Shown here: in pieces, positions 1 to 10,383 of the stretch
Layout of the letters: the number at the start of each line of letters is the position of its first letter
How positions within the stretch are numbered: the stretch's first letter is position 1
From: Diaporthe sp. PMI_573
Taxonomy: Eukaryota > Ascomycota > Sordariomycetes > Diaporthales > Diaporthaceae
Assembly (NCBI GenBank): GCA_021399435.1
Contig: JAJTUP010000053.1
Span: forward strand, 372,001 to 436,000
DNA: 64,000 bases
Reading direction: 5' to 3'
The notes under the pieces: model-generated
Told to the model about the DNA's origin: nothing
The model's database searches: none
The model's input: only the letters and a program-made list of their open reading frames with translations
Position numbers and translations under genes: made by a program

Positions 1-40
1 AGGCACACACGCTCTGTCTCTCAGATACAGTCAACCCAAG

Positions 41-1441
41 ATGCCAGCAGACCAGTTCCTCCCGGCCATCGGCCACGCCGTCTCGGGCGCGACGGGGACG
101 GCCATCTCCACAACCGCCACATACCCGCTTGACCTCGTCAACACCCGGCTCAAGGTGCAGGGCCAGCTGCGGAAAGACGGCACCATCTCGCCGTCGGAGC
201 AGTATGCGGGCATCACAGACGCCATCTCGCGGATCTACGAGGGCGAGGGCGGGATGCGGGCCTTCTATGCTGGCCTGGGCTCAGATGTCTTCAAGGGTGT
301 GGCGGATAGTTTCTTGTTCTTCCTTTTTGTAAGTGATTGCCTTCATAGGTGCATGAAACTGCAATTTTGTAAACGGCCTTGCTGTTGGTCTGCCCTAGAC
401 CCTGACAGTGTACACACATGAGCCCCTCCCTGGGTACCTTTATAGCTGACCACAGACCCTATGTAGTACAACTGGTTCCGCACGAGGAGGTCTCAAGGGA
501 ATAACAGGCGCCTGCCCGCCTGGGAGGAGCTCGTTGTAGGCGCTGCGGCCGGTGCGTGCGCGAGGCTATTCACGACGCCGATCGGCAACGTAGTCACGCG
601 GAAGCAGACAGCGTCGCTCATAACCGACGAGGGAGACGCCGGCGCCACTGACTCAACAAGCCAGGCTGGGCGCGGCCTATCCTTCGCAGAGATCCTGCAC
701 GTCATCCGGGCAGAGAAGGGCCTGCTGGGGCTCTGGGCCGGGTACAGCGCCACGCTGGTGCTGACCCTCAACCCGAGCATCACCTTCTACCTGCAGCACG
801 CGCTCAAGAAGGCGCTGGTCGAGAGGGGCCGCGAGGGCGAGTCCAACGGCGCCACGTTCCTGGTCGCCGCGCTGAGCAAGGCCATCGCGACCGCGGCTAC
901 GTACCCCTTCCAGATCGCCAAGGCGAGGGTGCAGGTTTCCGCGCCCGAGAGCCCGAGGCCGGAGCAGGAGGAGTGGCACGAGGAGAAGGAGGCCTCGACC
1001 GAGGCGGCGAGGGAGGAGGATATAATCGTGGTTGAACAGAACGTCGGCAAGGTGGAAAGCAAAGCCCAGGCACTCGCCGGACGTGTCCACAGATTGGCCG
1101 AGGACACCATTTTTGGGACAGTCCTGCACATTGGGAAGACCGAGGGGGTTTCGGCCCTTTACGACGGCATTGGCGGGGAGTTGCTCAAGGCATTCTTTAA
1201 CCACGGGACGACGATGCTGTCGAAGGAGATTGTGCACAAGTTGATTGTTCAGCTGTATTTCTTTGTTCTGGCTAGGATTCGCAGCTCGCCCACTGCGCAG
1301 GCCCTGCTTCGGCGGCGGTCCAGAGAGGATCTGAGGAAGCTCGGGGATATCCAGATTGCGGAGAGGTTCGCGAGGATCAAGGACGGAACACTTGTGTTGG
1401 GCCTGTTGGAGCGGACACAGAGATTGATTATAACAAAGTAG
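41..1441 (+). CDS. ANT1: Peroxisomal adenine nucleotide carrier (PMP47/ANT1-like mitochondrial carrier family)
   Basis: Two exons, 41-328 and 467-1441, separated by a 138-nt intron (donor GTAAGT, acceptor TAG) that keeps the frame in phase 0; the product is about 420 aa. Three carrier repeats are visible, each with a P-x-[D/E/Q]-x-x-[K/R]-type signature: PLDLVNTRLK near residue 29, PIGNVVTRKQ in the middle and PFQIAKARVQ in the third repeat. The second repeat ends with LTLNPSITFYL, which resembles the LxNPxIQF segment of the peroxisomal carriers PMP34, PMP47 and Ant1. Members of that group exchange ATP/AMP (or CoA/NAD) across the peroxisomal membrane to support fatty-acid activation. A charged loop (about residues 250-275, Glu-rich) and a basic C-terminal extension of about 55 residues are additions to the usual 300-residue core. 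The gene converges on the NOSIP-like gene. The family is certain; substrate and peroxisomal location are inferred from resemblance. Confidence 0.86.
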
Positions 1442-1539
1442 CTGCGCTAAGTTGTCAAACAAATGCTGTAAAAATAAAGAGCGCTCATTGCTTGAAAATC
1501 CAACATGCTAGGACTTCATCTCAGCAGACCTATACCACC

Positions 1540-2150
1540 TCATAGCAAGATGAGACTACCTACCAGTAGGCGCAAGGTCAGCCCGTGGGAGGCTATCCTT
1601 TGGGAAGTGTGAGTTTATCCCACAAGAGGTAGGTCATATCAAAGGAGGTTATCTTCGGGGTGTAAGCTCATCCTACAGAAGATAATCCTATAGAAGGTTA
1701 TCCTATAATAGTTCCCATAAGGGGTAGGAGGTTAGGAGGTAGGAGGTTAGGAGGTAGGAGGTTAGGAGGTAGGAGGTTAGGAGGTAGGAGGTTAGGAGGT
1801 AGGAGGTTAGGAGGTAGGAGGTTAGGAGGTAGGAGGTTAGGAGGTAGGAGGTTAGGAGGTAGGAGGTTAGGAGGTAGGAGGTTAGGAGGTAGGAGGTTAG
1901 GAGGTAGGAGGCTATCTATAGGTTGTTAATCAATAGGAGGTGTGAGGTTCTCCTACTGGAAGTTATCTTATAAAAGGTTGTCTTATAGGAGGGCATCCCA
2001 TAAGACGATCACAGAGAAGGTTATTCCAGAGGATTTCATCCTAGAGGAGGTAGGAGGGTACGCCACAGGGTATCGTTTAACAGGTTTGTGCCTGCAAAGA
2101 TAATATGGACTTTTGACTTTTGGGTATTGAGCACTCTAAACCGCTATGCA
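1540..2150. repeat. Dispersed GGAGG/TATCC repeat, copy 1 (contains the 15-bp minisatellite)
   Basis: The intergenic stretch after the carrier gene is built from degenerate 18-25 bp phrases such as ggaggttatcctatag and gagtttatcccacaag. It ends in a unique-looking tail containing ttgggtattgagcactc followed by taaaccgc. The same phrases and tail recur at 9,425-9,530 and 28,340-28,480. There is no coding potential and no terminal inverted repeats that I can see. It could be a satellite-like dispersed family or a degraded non-autonomous element. Confidence 0.6.
1731..1910. repeat. Perfect 15-bp minisatellite, 12 copies
   Basis: Twelve uninterrupted identical copies of gttaggaggtaggag run from 1731 to 1910. 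A partial copy (gtaggag) precedes them at 1724. No copy differs from the others. The array lies in the 3' intergenic space between two convergent genes. One strand is purine-rich with closely spaced GG pairs. Confidence 0.97.
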
Positions 2151-2180
2151 GCATTGTCAAACGCATACACCACGCCTCTC

Positions 2181-3298
2181 TCAGCATTGGAACGCACTTC
2201 CGCTCCTCTTGACCTCGTTCGTGCCGCCGGCCGAGAAGCCCGTTCCGTCACTCTTGAGCTCAACCACACCTGGTGGAATCTTCTCCTTGTCCTTCTTGTC
2301 GCCTCTCTTCTTGGTCGGCCTCTCCGTCACATCCTCGTCGCAGACATAACACCTCACCGCATTTGCGTGCTTCGCATCCGCAGGGTCAGCATGCGGATCG
2401 TGGCCTGTCGGTTTCATAAACTGGCTGGCGCACGCCTTGCAAAGCACATGGCCACATGGTTTGGCGAGCATCGCTTTCGAGGAGTTGGTCAGCCCCTTCT
2501 TGCATGATGGGCAGATCCTCGTCTTGGTCTTGGTCTCCCTGGACTCCTCCTCGGCGAAGTTGATCGTCACCAGCGTGTGCAGCGAGTACGGGTGGGGGCT
2601 GTTCTCCTGAGATGACGGGCAGATGGGCATCGTCTTGGCCTTCTTCTTGACTTCGTGCAGTTTGTCTTTGGTGTTTGACATGGGCGTCACTGAGGGGACC
2701 CAGAACGATGGCAGCGACGGCTTGGCGCTCTTTTCATCCTCGATCGCTTTCCGTGCTTTCGCCCGGTCGTTCTCGGCATTGCGCTGCACCTCGTCCTCAT
2801 CCAGCGAGAATTTGCGCTTCTCTCCGCTTTTCACCTCATTCGACACGTTGGCGTCTGAGCCACTCCCAGCCCTGCCTCCAGCGACGTCAAAACCGGCCTG
2901 GGTCAGTTCGAACTCCTTGACGGCTCTTGCTTGCGCCTCCTCGTCCTGCCGTGCTTTTGACTCCGCTGCCTCTCTGTCCTCTTGTTCCCGAGCCTTCTCG
3001 AGCCTCTTGATCTCTTTTTTCTGGGCGAGGATGTTGCTCAGCGCACACTCGCGGCAGAATATGTCGCCGTTGGAACAGGCCACGGGGTCGGCGGCGGACT
3101 CGAGGCACAACGAACACGAGCCGAACGGGAGGAACGAATCCCTATTTAGACGGGCTGATGTGGAGCTCCAGGCCGACTTGGCCAAGGCCCGCTCGTGCGC
3201 GGTGAAGACGGGCCGAGACGTGTTCCTTTTGCCTGCGTTGTTAGATCAGAGCGTTGGACCAAGACGAGGGTGGGGAACGTGAACGTACTATGCGACAT
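2181..3298 (-). CDS. NOSIP: NOSIP-like RING/U-box zinc-finger protein
   Basis: Two exons on the minus strand: a 10-nt first coding exon (3298-3289) and a second exon 3232-2181, with a 56-nt intron 3288-3233 (GTACGT...GCAG). The spliced start reads MSHSKRNTSRPVFTAHERAL, the conserved N-terminus of the nitric oxide synthase-interacting protein family. The product is about 353 aa. An N-terminal RING/U-box-like zinc region (CSLCLESAADPVAC..CREC, about residues 43-66) is followed by HQKKEI-like LAQKKEIKRLEK and a coiled coil of about 60 charged residues. A second RING lies near the C-terminus (CPSCKKGL...CGHVLCKAC...CYVCDE, about residues 245-310). The family acts as nuclear/cytoplasmic E3 ubiquitin ligases and spliceosome-associated factors. 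The fungal role is not established here. It is divergent from NNF1 and shares its promoter. The alternative TTG-initiated start inside exon 2 would lose the conserved N-terminus, so I reject it. Confidence 0.88.
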
Positions 3299-3718
3299 GA
3301 TGGCTGGACAATTGCCAGAGACAAGCAAAATGAATCTGGAGAAGAGCGCGAGTAGACTGCCCTGGAAGCAGAGAGGAGAGCGCTGCCAATCGGTTTGTTG
3401 CGCTTCTGCGCTTGATCCAAACGTGATTATCAGAGTGCCGGGTTGGTTTACTCAGTTTCAGGGTCCCCTTCGCGAGGAGACCTTCAATGCTGAGTGCATA
3501 TGCTCGTGCATTACGTAATGCCGACTTTTAGTCAAGGAACGCGTCAACGCGTCGCTCATCGAACTCAACACCACACTTCCTCTCAACTTTCACTATTTAA
3601 CCTCTGGAGAGTTGACGGCAGCATTCGACCGTATTTAGCAATCTGTGGCAGATCACATCCCCAAATGGAATTGTAACAGCAGACTACCCATCACCTCGAG
3701 CCAAACCTCACAGACACA
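3299..3718. promoter_or_regulatory. Shared divergent promoter of NOSIP-like gene and NNF1
   Basis: These 420 bp separate two start codons pointing away from each other. They contain two ACGCGT boxes (separate entry) and AT-richer stretches near 3,590 (actatttaacc) and 3,632 (gtatttagc) that could serve as core promoter for NNF1. No other gene fits between the two starts. Confidence 0.7.
3539..3552. promoter_or_regulatory. Two MluI cell-cycle boxes (MCB, ACGCGT)
   Basis: ACGCGT occurs at 3539-3544 and again at 3547-3552, two bases apart. This is the known recognition core of the Mbp1/Swi6 (MBF) G1/S transcription factor in fungi. The pair lies about 170-180 bp upstream of the NNF1 ATG. Periodic expression of NNF1 and/or the NOSIP-like gene is inferred. 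Confidence 0.6.
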
Positions 3719-4561
3719 ATGGCCACGGAAGGCCAGTCATCACAACCTCCAGCCGAGGACACCACCTCGACGCCGGCCGACGAGAACGGCGAAAACCCCC
3801 AGGACCAACCGCCATCCGCTCAATTACCACCCCAGTCATCCTCAGATGGCGCAGAACCAGCCGCGCAGGCGTCACCGCCCCTGCCGTCCCGCCACACGGC
3901 AGCGACGCCCGGCCCCCGCGCCCAGCGCTTCCAAGAGATGTTCAGCCTCGCGCTGAACCACACCCTGACCAAGATCTCCCCCGACAACTTCGCCTCCTGC
4001 TACCCGACGGTCGCTGCCCAGGCGCCTAACGTCCTGGCCCAGGTCCAGCGCTCGATGGTGGACCGCTTCGCGGACCTGTGCAACCAGGAGTTCGGCCGCG
4101 TGCAGGCGCGGTACAACGTGGTGCCCAAGCTGAACGAGCTCGAGGGCCTGGTGTCGGATGCGGAGCGGCGGCGGCGGGCGCAGGCCTCGGCTGCGAGGAG
4201 GAAGGGGAAGGGGAAAGGGAAGGAGAGGGCCGGGGAGGCCGAAGGGGGTGATGACGAGAGCGGTGCGAAACCTACGCCGCCGCACCTGCTGCCCGCGGAC
4301 GCCATCCTCGCCGCGCACCTGGCGCCGCAACTGGCGAGCCAGCAGAGCCAGATGAACGCCAAGCTGCAGAACACGCAGGCAGCCAATGTTGCGATGTGGG
4401 ACGAGATCCAGAGGCAGCGGGCCGAGGCAGACGAGTTGCTCGGCGCCCTGGAGCGGGCGCTGGCCGACGTGGACGGCGCCGCGGCGCTGCTGGACGATGT
4501 GCCGGCCGAGGAGCTGGCGAGGGAGTCGAGGGCTGTGGAGGTCGAGATGACGGATGCATGA
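3719..4561 (+). CDS. NNF1: Kinetochore MIND/Mis12 complex subunit Nnf1
   Basis: Single exon, 280 aa. After a Pro/Ser/Gln-rich disordered N-terminus (about 1-63), the Nnf1 domain starts at RAQRFQEMFSLALNHTL and continues through ISPDNFASCYP, QRSMVDRFADLCNQEF and YNVVPKLNELEGLV (about residues 66-147). A basic Lys/Gly linker (RRKGKGKGKE) follows. The second helical part (about 195-262) holds NVAMWDEIQRQRAEADELL, the C-terminal coiled coil typical of PMF1/Nnf1. Nnf1 pairs with Mis12/Mtw1 in the MIND complex, which links centromeric chromatin to the Ndc80 complex. Length is slightly above the yeast protein because of the disordered ends. It is transcribed away from the NOSIP-like gene, with MCB boxes upstream that fit cell-cycle expression. 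Identification rests on sequence pattern, not on a search. Confidence 0.88.
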   Translation: MATEGQSSQPPAEDTTSTPADENGENPQDQPPSAQLPPQSSSDGAEPAAQASPPLPSRHTAATPGPRAQRFQEMFSLALNHTLTKISPDNFASCYPTVAAQAPNVLAQVQRSMVDRFADLCNQEFGRVQARYNVVPKLNELEGLVSDAERRRRAQASAARRKGKGKGKERAGEAEGGDDESGAKPTPPHLLPADAILAAHLAPQLASQQSQMNAKLQNTQAANVAMWDEIQRQRAEADELLGALERALADVDGAAALLDDVPAEELARESRAVEVEMTDA

Positions 4562-5194
4562 GACGCGGTGATCCACTGGATGGCCGTAAGCGCGGGACTA
4601 GTCGCTGGTTCCTCTGTGCCGCAACAGGATACTGGGTTTTTTTCATAAAGGAACACGGCGTGGCAGGTTGCTTGTGGAGTTGTTTGCATCTTACGAGTGT
4701 CACGATTACTACGGAGATACCAGGCGTTAGGAGGCGTTTCTCGTCCTGAGGGAAACCCATGAGGAACAGCAGGATGCAATATGATACCAATTCAAAGTTG
4801 CGACTATCAACCATATTTACAGAATGCCAACATCCCTTGTTAGAAGCGGCGATGCCAGTTGCGGGGAGCGTCCTGGGTATTGCTAGAATGCTCGCTTCAA
4901 AACGTATGATGCTCTCTCCGTCCTGGCTCACTGCCACTCTTTCTCTCACTATGCCTCCGATGCTGTCCCTATTTTCCCAAATGCAAAAAAAGAGGAGGTA
5001 TATTGTGGTATAATAACAACGCATCTGGTCATTTCTGAACGCCTGGCCAAGACGGCCTCTCAATGCGGTAAGTGCGGCAGATGCAACCCTTTTCGCTGCC
5101 ATGACAAAATCACGTTCCAACTGAAGACGAAAAAAAAAAAAAAAAAAGGACTGGGAGGCGGGTAGCTATCGAAGCCCCAGGGAGCAAGCAGGAG
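4562..5194. other. Intergenic spacer between convergent NNF1 and PH-domain genes
   Basis: No convincing gene. It holds the presumed 3' UTRs of the two convergent genes and an 18-base A run at 5130-5147. Small open frames here have no recognisable motifs. Confidence 0.6.
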
Positions 5195-6569
5195 TCACAA
5201 GCGCGAGTTCTCCGTGTGGATTACCTGCCACGGGCCCCAGAACTCGGGCTCCCCGTACGACGGCGGCTGGACCCGGGACATCTGGCCAGTGGACCAGTCA
5301 ATGTGCCACCTCTGGCCCTTGAAGATGACAAAGTTGGACTTGCGCGGGCTCTTGAAGAGCAGCACGGCGTAGCAGAGCTTGGCGTAGACCATGTCGTGTG
5401 TCGAGGTCCAGAGGTGCCGCGGCCGCCACTTGCCCGTCTCGGGCTCCACGCCCTCGTTGTGGTATGAGGACACGGACAGCCGGCGGGCGGGGACGATGCT
5501 CTGTCGGGGGTTTTGGTGGTGGTCGTATTGTTCCCAGGGGGCTATGTCTGCCGCGCCGTTGGTGAGGTCTATCCCCGGGGGCCCGCCTGGCGACATCTCG
5601 ACGTCGGCGGGCGGGTCTAAGGGCATGGCCGAGTCGATGTGGGACTCGGGCATCGATATGAGAGACTCGGTCAGTTGCTGGAAGCTGCCGCCGTTGCTGG
5701 TGGCCTGGGCGGAATATTGCCCGCGGAGCCACCGCAGGCGCTGGATCCGGGGGATGCTCTGGTCCCTCGGGAAGTCCCGTTCGTCGATGGGAGCCGCCAC
5801 GTCTATGGCGGCGAAGAGGCACTCGAGCCACTTGACAAATGTCTCGAGCTCGACACACGAGATGAGGAACTGGTCCGTCTCAGCTCTTATTCGAATGACA
5901 TATCGTCGTCTGCGTGCTGCGCGTTAGCGGGCTGCTCAAGCGGATGTTTGGGATATATGTGGCAGCCTCGTCCTCAGCTATGGCACACAACTCGGACACA
6001 ACAACATACTTGTGATAATCAGCCGCGATCCCCACGTCGGCATGCTGCAGGCTGTAGCTCCTTTCCAGCGCACCCTTCCTCAGCCACGGCGGGTTGTCGG
6101 GCTTGACGTCCGGGCCGTGCATCCTGCTCTTGCTCCAGCTCCAGCCCTTGTCCTTGGAGCCGTAGATGTGCAGGGCCGTGCCGTGCAGGACGACGAACAT
6201 GGTGCGCCAGTTCCTGTATTCGGCCCTCTTGACGGCGTCCTCGATCTCCATCTTCATCTGGAACGCGTTCTCCATGTGCACGTCGCAGTAGTACCGCGGC
6301 AGCACGTCCTCGTCCTCTGTCGAGGGCCCTCCCCCGCCCAGTACAGCCTCCCTGCCCTTCCGCGACGGGCCCTGGTAGGTGCCGTGGGTGGCGACGTGGT
6401 AGGCGGGCGGGCTGGGCGGCTGGGCAAAGGTCATGACCTGCTCGTACAGATAGTCCTCCTCCATGGACAGCCGCCGGACCTTGGCCGGCCGGTTGTCGAT
6501 GGGTGCCAGCTCCACCGCATGGTTGAAGAATGTGGCTGAGGCGTCCTCATCCGGACCACTTGGGTCCAT
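5195..6569 (-). CDS. PH-domain protein (fungal PH_9/Sec7-associated type)
   Basis: Two exons, 6569-6010 and 5909-5195, joined across a 100-nt intron (GTATGT...GCAG). The junction falls inside a lysine codon and restores ADYHKRRYVIRIRAE. The product is about 424 aa. Residues from about 90 to 250 read as a pleckstrin-homology fold. ENAFQMKMEIE and NWRTMFVVLHGTALHIYGS give the first strands, then an insert follows, then SLQHADVGIAADYHKRRYVIRIRAETDQFLISC, split here by the intron, and the C-terminal helix ELETFVKWLECLFAAIDVAA. PH domains bind phosphoinositides or proteins at membranes. This subtype accompanies Sec7 Arf-GEFs, but no Sec7 domain is present in this gene. The tail contains KLCYAVLLFKSPRKSNFVIFKGQRWHIDW. 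The start is the first ATG of the open frame; a further upstream exon cannot be excluded. Confidence 0.78.
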
Positions 6570-8177
6570 CGCCGGGTGATGTCGCCGGTGCGCGGTCCGC
6601 GGCGACGTGGACCCAAACTCGCTTGCCGGCCCTCCGTCTTGGCTGCGAAGGCGTCAAAACTGGCGCTCGCCTGGCTGATCTTCCTGCTCCTTCTACTCCC
6701 GGGTGGCAACCCTACATGTTCGCCTCTGACGAGAGAGGGTCGGACCTGGGGAGATGGCCCCCTCCTGCTGCAGCCCTGCCTTCCAAGCTTCCAAGGCTCG
6801 AAACGAGCTCGCCTGCGTGCCTGCCTGCCTGCGTGCCTGCCTGTCTGTCTCAAGCCCTCCCGGAAGAATTATTTGAAAGTTGTCCCAAGTGAATCAGGGT
6901 TGCAGTATGATGATATCTGCCTCCAGAGCCAAGAGTGATCCGGTGATATAATTTGAACAATGAGAACAGAATGCAGGCTGCAATGACATGGAGCAGAGCC
7001 AAGTGATGCGGGCGAGGTCCCGCAAGTGTCGGGCCTTGCACGAGGACAAGAGATCGTGGGAGGAAAGTCACCGACTAGCTCCAGGGGGAGCGGCTGGGAG
7101 CCAAGAGAAAGTGAGGTGCAGGAGAGGGCAGGACAAGGCAGGGCAACAAGCAAAAATAGGGAGGCGACGTGAGAGCGGTGGAGACTGGAGACTGGGAAGG
7201 AGGAAAGAGGGCTCAAGAGGTGTGAGTGTTGGTGAGCGTGTGTGGGTGAGAGTGTGAGAGGTGTGGAAGCATCCCATGCCATGCCATGCATGATGGCCCT
7301 GGAGGCGGGCGAGCGACAATCCCGGCTCCATGTCCGTCACAACCCCTGTCGTGACTCCTCCTACACACGCATTTCCTCCGTACTTACAGTAAGCGGCCTG
7401 GATAGTGTCCCTAGGTATGTACCTATCCCAGGCTGTTCGGTGTTTGTTCCAGAGCTGGCTGTTAGTCTATTGGGCCAAGGAACCCCCATCTGTCCCGCTG
7501 GTGAGCAGGAACCTGGGAATAGTCTCACTAACACGTTACATTGAGCAATACCCGGGGGCGGCACCTCCCCGATTACAAATTGCAGACCTTCTGCAAAAGA
7601 CCAATAAGCCGGCGCTTTTTTATTTTCATGTATTATATTATGATCTACGCTTCAATATATCGAGACAGCCCGTCTCTGGGCCCAACAGCTCGAGCATTAA
7701 TCCGGGCATTGTGAGAGGGCGAAGGCGCCGACGCTGATTAGCAGGACCATATTCGAGCTCATCTCGAAATGAGCATCACCCCTCGGCAAGGACGGAATTA
7801 CCCACGGGAACCAAGAGCCGAATCACGATTCACAGCGGGCGCGAGACGACCCAGAAGCAGACAGCGCAGCAGACATAAAGGTTCCTCGGAGACGCGACCC
7901 TCCTTCTCTGGCCTAGCACCTGTCCATATTGGTGGCCCTCGGCCCCCTCCTGACCACCTGCGGCCTAGCCAGGAACGGTAGGTGGTTAACGGCGGGCAAT
8001 TGTCGCCGGGAGCCTGGTCGGCGCTGGCCCACCCCCTCTGGCCCTGCCTCTCGAGCTACAATAGTACACTATCATGCCTATATCAGCTGTGCGGTATTGG
8101 GGGGACGGGGTTGGGATTGCGTGCTCCCCCTCCGGAGCGGCCAACCGGCTTCTGCCCTGTCCTGTCTCATCTGCTTC

Positions 8178-8201
8178 TCCTCCTCCTCCTCCTCCTCCTC
8201 C
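8178..8201. repeat. TCC trinucleotide microsatellite
   Basis: Eight tandem TCC units in an intergenic region; a pyrimidine tract on the plus strand. It is in no called gene. Confidence 0.9.
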
Positions 8202-9424
8202 CGCGCCTACCCCCTCTTCCAATGAACGGCCCGTTTCAATGAAATCCAAACAACCACCAGAAGGTCCTGCTAGGTCTCACAAGCTCGCGCAGCCCCGACG
8301 ATCACCGAGCGGCCAGCCATGCATGGCAGCCACGGCTGGTGGGCAATGCCGTGTAATATAAGCCTGCTTGCGCCATCAAGCCGTCTGACTGGCTGCGGGG
8401 CCCACGCAGCACGCGATCAGCCTCGAGTAGAGTGGTCTTACAGGTCTTGGTCCCCGGGCGATCGTAAGCACGGTGGCGAAAGAACAATTCTCGTGTCCTT
8501 CTGGAATCCGTCTGGAAGGGGGGGGGGGGACTGGCAGACGGGGCAGAGGCGTGCTTACTGCACTGTACCTCCGACCTTGTACCCGTGCTAGAGCTGAACC
8601 GGGCAACAGGTTGCGAGGCCCGCACAGTCGTGAGCCGCGCCGCGCCGACGTGACCCCTTGGCAAATGCTTCTTTTCCCCTCCCCCTCCCTGGACCTGCAA
8701 TGGTAGAGGAACAGCAGAGCAGAAACAAGCACCATCGGTTCGTCGCTGTTACCTGCCTATGGGCACTTCCACGTTTTTTCCCTCCTCGCACGACGGCCGG
8801 GGGTTGCAACCACCAGTCAGACCGTTGCGTTGCACGGGGTCCCGCCCGGCTATCAACGCACGCCTTCGAGGCAAGGGCGGGCGTGGGCGTCGAGGTTCTG
8901 GAGATTGATTTAATAGCCGGCCCGATCACAAGAGTCCAATCGTCATTGGGAATCAACCGTGTACCGCTTCTCCTGAGATTTATGCTACCTTGCTCACCCG
9001 GCGTGCCAGCACTCTTTAGGAAGGAGTTTATGGTCAGCTGGCCGCCCGCTGGAGATGAATGAGCACCCGAGGTGGAGGACCAGCTTATCGTGTCCGCATT
9101 GGCTGCCCGATCCGCCGGCCATGGCCTGGCTGTTCCTGGTGCCGCCGTAAATACGATGTGCGTCTGAACCAAACGTATGGTTCCATAGACATCGTCGATT
9201 GAGACATGCCTGCTCTGATGATTCTCCCCTGCCGTTCGGCTTGCGTCGCTGGCCTGCAGCACACTGCGATGAACTCCTTGCTGTGCTTGCTACCGTAACA
9301 TGTGGCCGTGTAGAGATACTTCACCGGCTGTGTAGGAATGTTTCCAGCATGTTCTTCCGACACCCGAGAAAAGCCTCCTCGGGTGCCATGACAACGAGAA
9401 AGTGAGGCTCCGAAGACTGTCTCT

Positions 9425-9530
9425 TATTAGAGGCTATGGTATAAGAGATGATCCCGTATAAGCTTATCCCACAGTAAGTCATCCTGTAGGAGTCTATCCA
9501 GTAGGAGGTTTGGGCACTGAGCATCACTGG
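9425..9530. repeat. Dispersed GGAGG/TATCC repeat, copy 2
   Basis: Contains agcttatcccacagtaag, ctatccagtaggaggt and then tttgggcactgagcatcac. These match the body and the tail of copies 1 and 3 in the same orientation. It is shorter than copy 1 and has no minisatellite. Confidence 0.5.
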
Positions 9531-10383
9531 TACTTTCGAAGATTGTAGATTGACAGAACGTCATCAAGTTAAGATCCACCGTATGAGCCGAATTTCCCCG
9601 GAATCGATGGTCCTCGCGTTCCTGGACAACCTCCGATCCCAATGGTGGCTTCATGCTCCGGCGTCAATTCTCCCGGCTGACAGATATCATCTGCACTCTC
9701 CTCGCGCTGACACCCGGCGCGTCCTTGATCCAAAACCCTGTAGGTCTGCCAAATTGATTTGAGTTCTCCCGCTTGGGGTGGACCAGCGAGCATCCGGGAC
9801 GACTGAGCCAGACCTGCAACCGGAGATGGCTACATGACAGTTAGAGAAATACCGCGCTTATGGGGTTCATTGCAAGGCATTGATGGGCTGGCTATGACTC
9901 CCTGTCTTTTTTCCTCCGTTAAATGGTATACACGTCCTCGTGGGGTTATCATTACATTCTCTCCACCCCTCGCCCGTCTCCTTGCTCCTCCCCTGGCCTG
10001 TTGATTCCTTCCTTCCTGCGGCATCGCCTACCACAGTCTCATCGTTGATCATGTATATTCGTCCCCGCCTTGTTACATATACAGCCGTTCACCCTGATGA
10101 TCATGCAAAATGTGGAATGAGGAATCTGACCCGCAATCGCGGCCCCCCCATATCCGCCAGATTCCCTGTCGCTTGTGGCCCGGTCAACTGTACAAAATTC
10201 CGCAGCAAGAAAAACACCGCGTAGAAAACTTTTCTCTTGGGATGCAGATGTCGCGATGCGCCGGTTCAGCAAGCAAGACGTTACGCAACCACTAATACAC
10301 CGTCCGACCAAGAAAGGAACTCCCAAGACTCCCTAGAATACTCTATGAAATTGCCGTCAAGGCCTGCTGCTGCACTTCTCTCC

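Larger units (their letters stand above)
6570..10383. other. 3.8-kb gene-poor intergenic region
   Basis: GC-normal DNA with no open frame showing a recognisable domain and no splice pattern that joins frames convincingly. It includes the promoter side of the PH gene and the 3' side of the NTF2/RRM gene. Simple sequences are a CCTG-rich tract at 6818-6845, a TCC array at 8178-8201, an 11-12 base G run near 8519-8530 and the dispersed repeat copy at 9,425-9,530. The 675-nt minus frame at 8588-9262 lacks motifs and is not called as a gene. A non-coding transcript would be consistent but cannot be shown. Confidence 0.55.

Noticed and set aside
677..1462. 261-codon minus-strand frame opposite the carrier gene
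   Set aside because: It is the antisense shadow of the well-supported carrier exon.
1731..1910. Array considered as CRISPR-like
   Set aside because: Units are contiguous with no spacers, and the genome is eukaryotic.
8588..9262. 224-codon open frame on the minus strand
   Set aside because: Composition follows GC bias, overlapping frames are equally long, and there is no motif, signal or splice context.
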